A DNA stretch of 64,000 bases from Lunularia cruciata (lineage: Eukaryota; Streptophyta; Marchantiopsida; Lunulariales; Lunulariaceae). The notes beneath the pieces were generated by a model, which was not told where the DNA came from, ran no database searches, and saw only the letters and a list, made by a program, of their open reading frames with translations. Location of the stretch: NCBI GenBank assembly GCA_948567375.1, contig OX419757.1, positions 34,348,001 to 34,412,000 of the forward strand, written 5' to 3'. Shown here piece by piece: positions 63,176 to 64,000 of this stretch. Positions within the stretch are counted from its first letter, which is position 1. Each line of letters starts with the position of its first letter. The position numbers and the translations under genes were made by a program.

Positions 63176-63392
63176 TCCACTGCACTCTTCCCAGGCTCGT
63201 ATCCTTGAGTGTGACGATTGCTTTTCTTTTTCTTTCATGCGCGCCAGCTCCAATTCTGCAGGCAACAGCAAAAAAGTGAAAACGGGAGGAAATCCCAATG
63301 TTCGTGAAAGGCATAAACAAACTATGAGGATCAGAACACTGATTCTTCGTATTATAAACTTTTGGTCGTATCATTTGTATTCAGCACACCTT

Positions 63393-63804
63393 GAGTTTTT
63401 CTTGCACTCTAGATCTACGAAGTCTGATTCGATGGAGCATTCTAATTCCTCTAAGGCCATGCAAATAAATTTATATCGACGTCTTTACTGCTGTACAACT
63501 ATTGAGAAGTATGATGGTGCTTGAGATATGAGATAACTTGCAAAGCATATACTGTGGGCAAAGGGCCTAGGGTCTTCTCTTGGAAATCTTCGTAGAGTTT
63601 TTCTTGCACTCCATATCTACAAAGTCTGATTTGATGGAGCATGCTAGCGCTCCTTTGCATAAATACAAATAAATTTTATCGACGTCTTTACTGCTGTACC
63701 ACTATTAAAGTGCATGACGGTGCTTGAGATATGAAATATGATATAACTTGCAAAACACATACTGTGAACAGAGGGCTTAGGGTCTTCTCTTAGAAATCTT
63801 TGTA
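63393..63804 (+). repeat. Tandem duplication of ~0.2 kb
   Basis: 63393-63594 and 63595-63804 are similar throughout (both begin 'gagtttttcttgcactc', share 'cgacgtctttactgctgta' and end 'agaaatctttgta' or close). They differ by ~15% by eye plus small indels, so the duplication is not recent. Confidence 0.85.
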
Positions 63805-64000
63805 CTTGCTATGGACTCGAAAAGTAAGCCATCCGTGCTAGTTAGGTAAGGCATTCAGAACTGGTAGAAGGAAGAAAGATGTGTTGAGTTGAGAAGATAG
63901 CCTACTGGTTGATGATTGCATGTGCATTTTCGGTCGCGTATTTCACTAGGAAGAAAACTATTAGCTTTTTTTCAATGGTTTATCATAAAAGAACCTCGAC

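Overview
This is nuclear DNA of a land plant. It holds a plastid-type dehydroascorbate reductase gene and an ABCG half-transporter gene, both split by GT-AG introns, a decayed plantacyanin pair, and nested LTR retrotransposons. Gene density is low (two intact genes in 64 kb). A non-seed plant (bryophyte, lycophyte or fern) is my best guess, but the sequence does not prove it.

Layout. 1-3.8 kb: retroelement fragments. 7.4-11.1 kb (-): six-exon DHAR. 11.2-17.8 kb: spacer, a minisatellite and decayed ORFs. 17.8-26.6 kb (-): the key object, a Ty3/gypsy element flanked by 192-bp direct repeats. 26.6-42.2 kb: repeat-derived DNA with decayed coiled-coil ORFs, into which an older copy of the same element is inserted in + orientation (29.0-38.7 kb). 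42.5-44.2 kb: AT-rich block. 45.1-49.1 kb: an interrupted ORF and an inverted pair of broken plantacyanin genes. 54.5-57.4 kb (-): eight-exon ABCG11-type transporter. 57.4-64 kb: spacer with fold-backs and a 0.2-kb tandem duplication.

The element encodes, in one reading frame of 2,400 codons, Gag with two zinc knuckles, aspartic protease, a C5 DNA methyltransferase with motifs I, IV, VI, VIII, IX and X, then a UAG codon in TMV-type readthrough context (UAG CAG CCA), then reverse transcriptase, RNase H, integrase and a C-terminal PHD finger. The UAG is the only stop I found in both copies. The other stops are mostly explained as former CAG or CGA codons and differ between copies, as expected from deamination of methylated cytosine. 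So a DNA-methylation writer and a putative histone reader sit in one retrotransposon polyprotein. Retrotransposon-encoded cytosine methyltransferases have, to my knowledge, been reported in dinoflagellates and charophyte algae. The combination with a PHD finger and programmed readthrough in a land plant looks new to me, and a database search would be decisive.

The host genes are ordinary. DHAR recycles ascorbate in plastids, and the ABCG11-type half-transporter is expected to export cuticle lipids at the plasma membrane. I see no operon-like or functional link between them and the mobile DNA.
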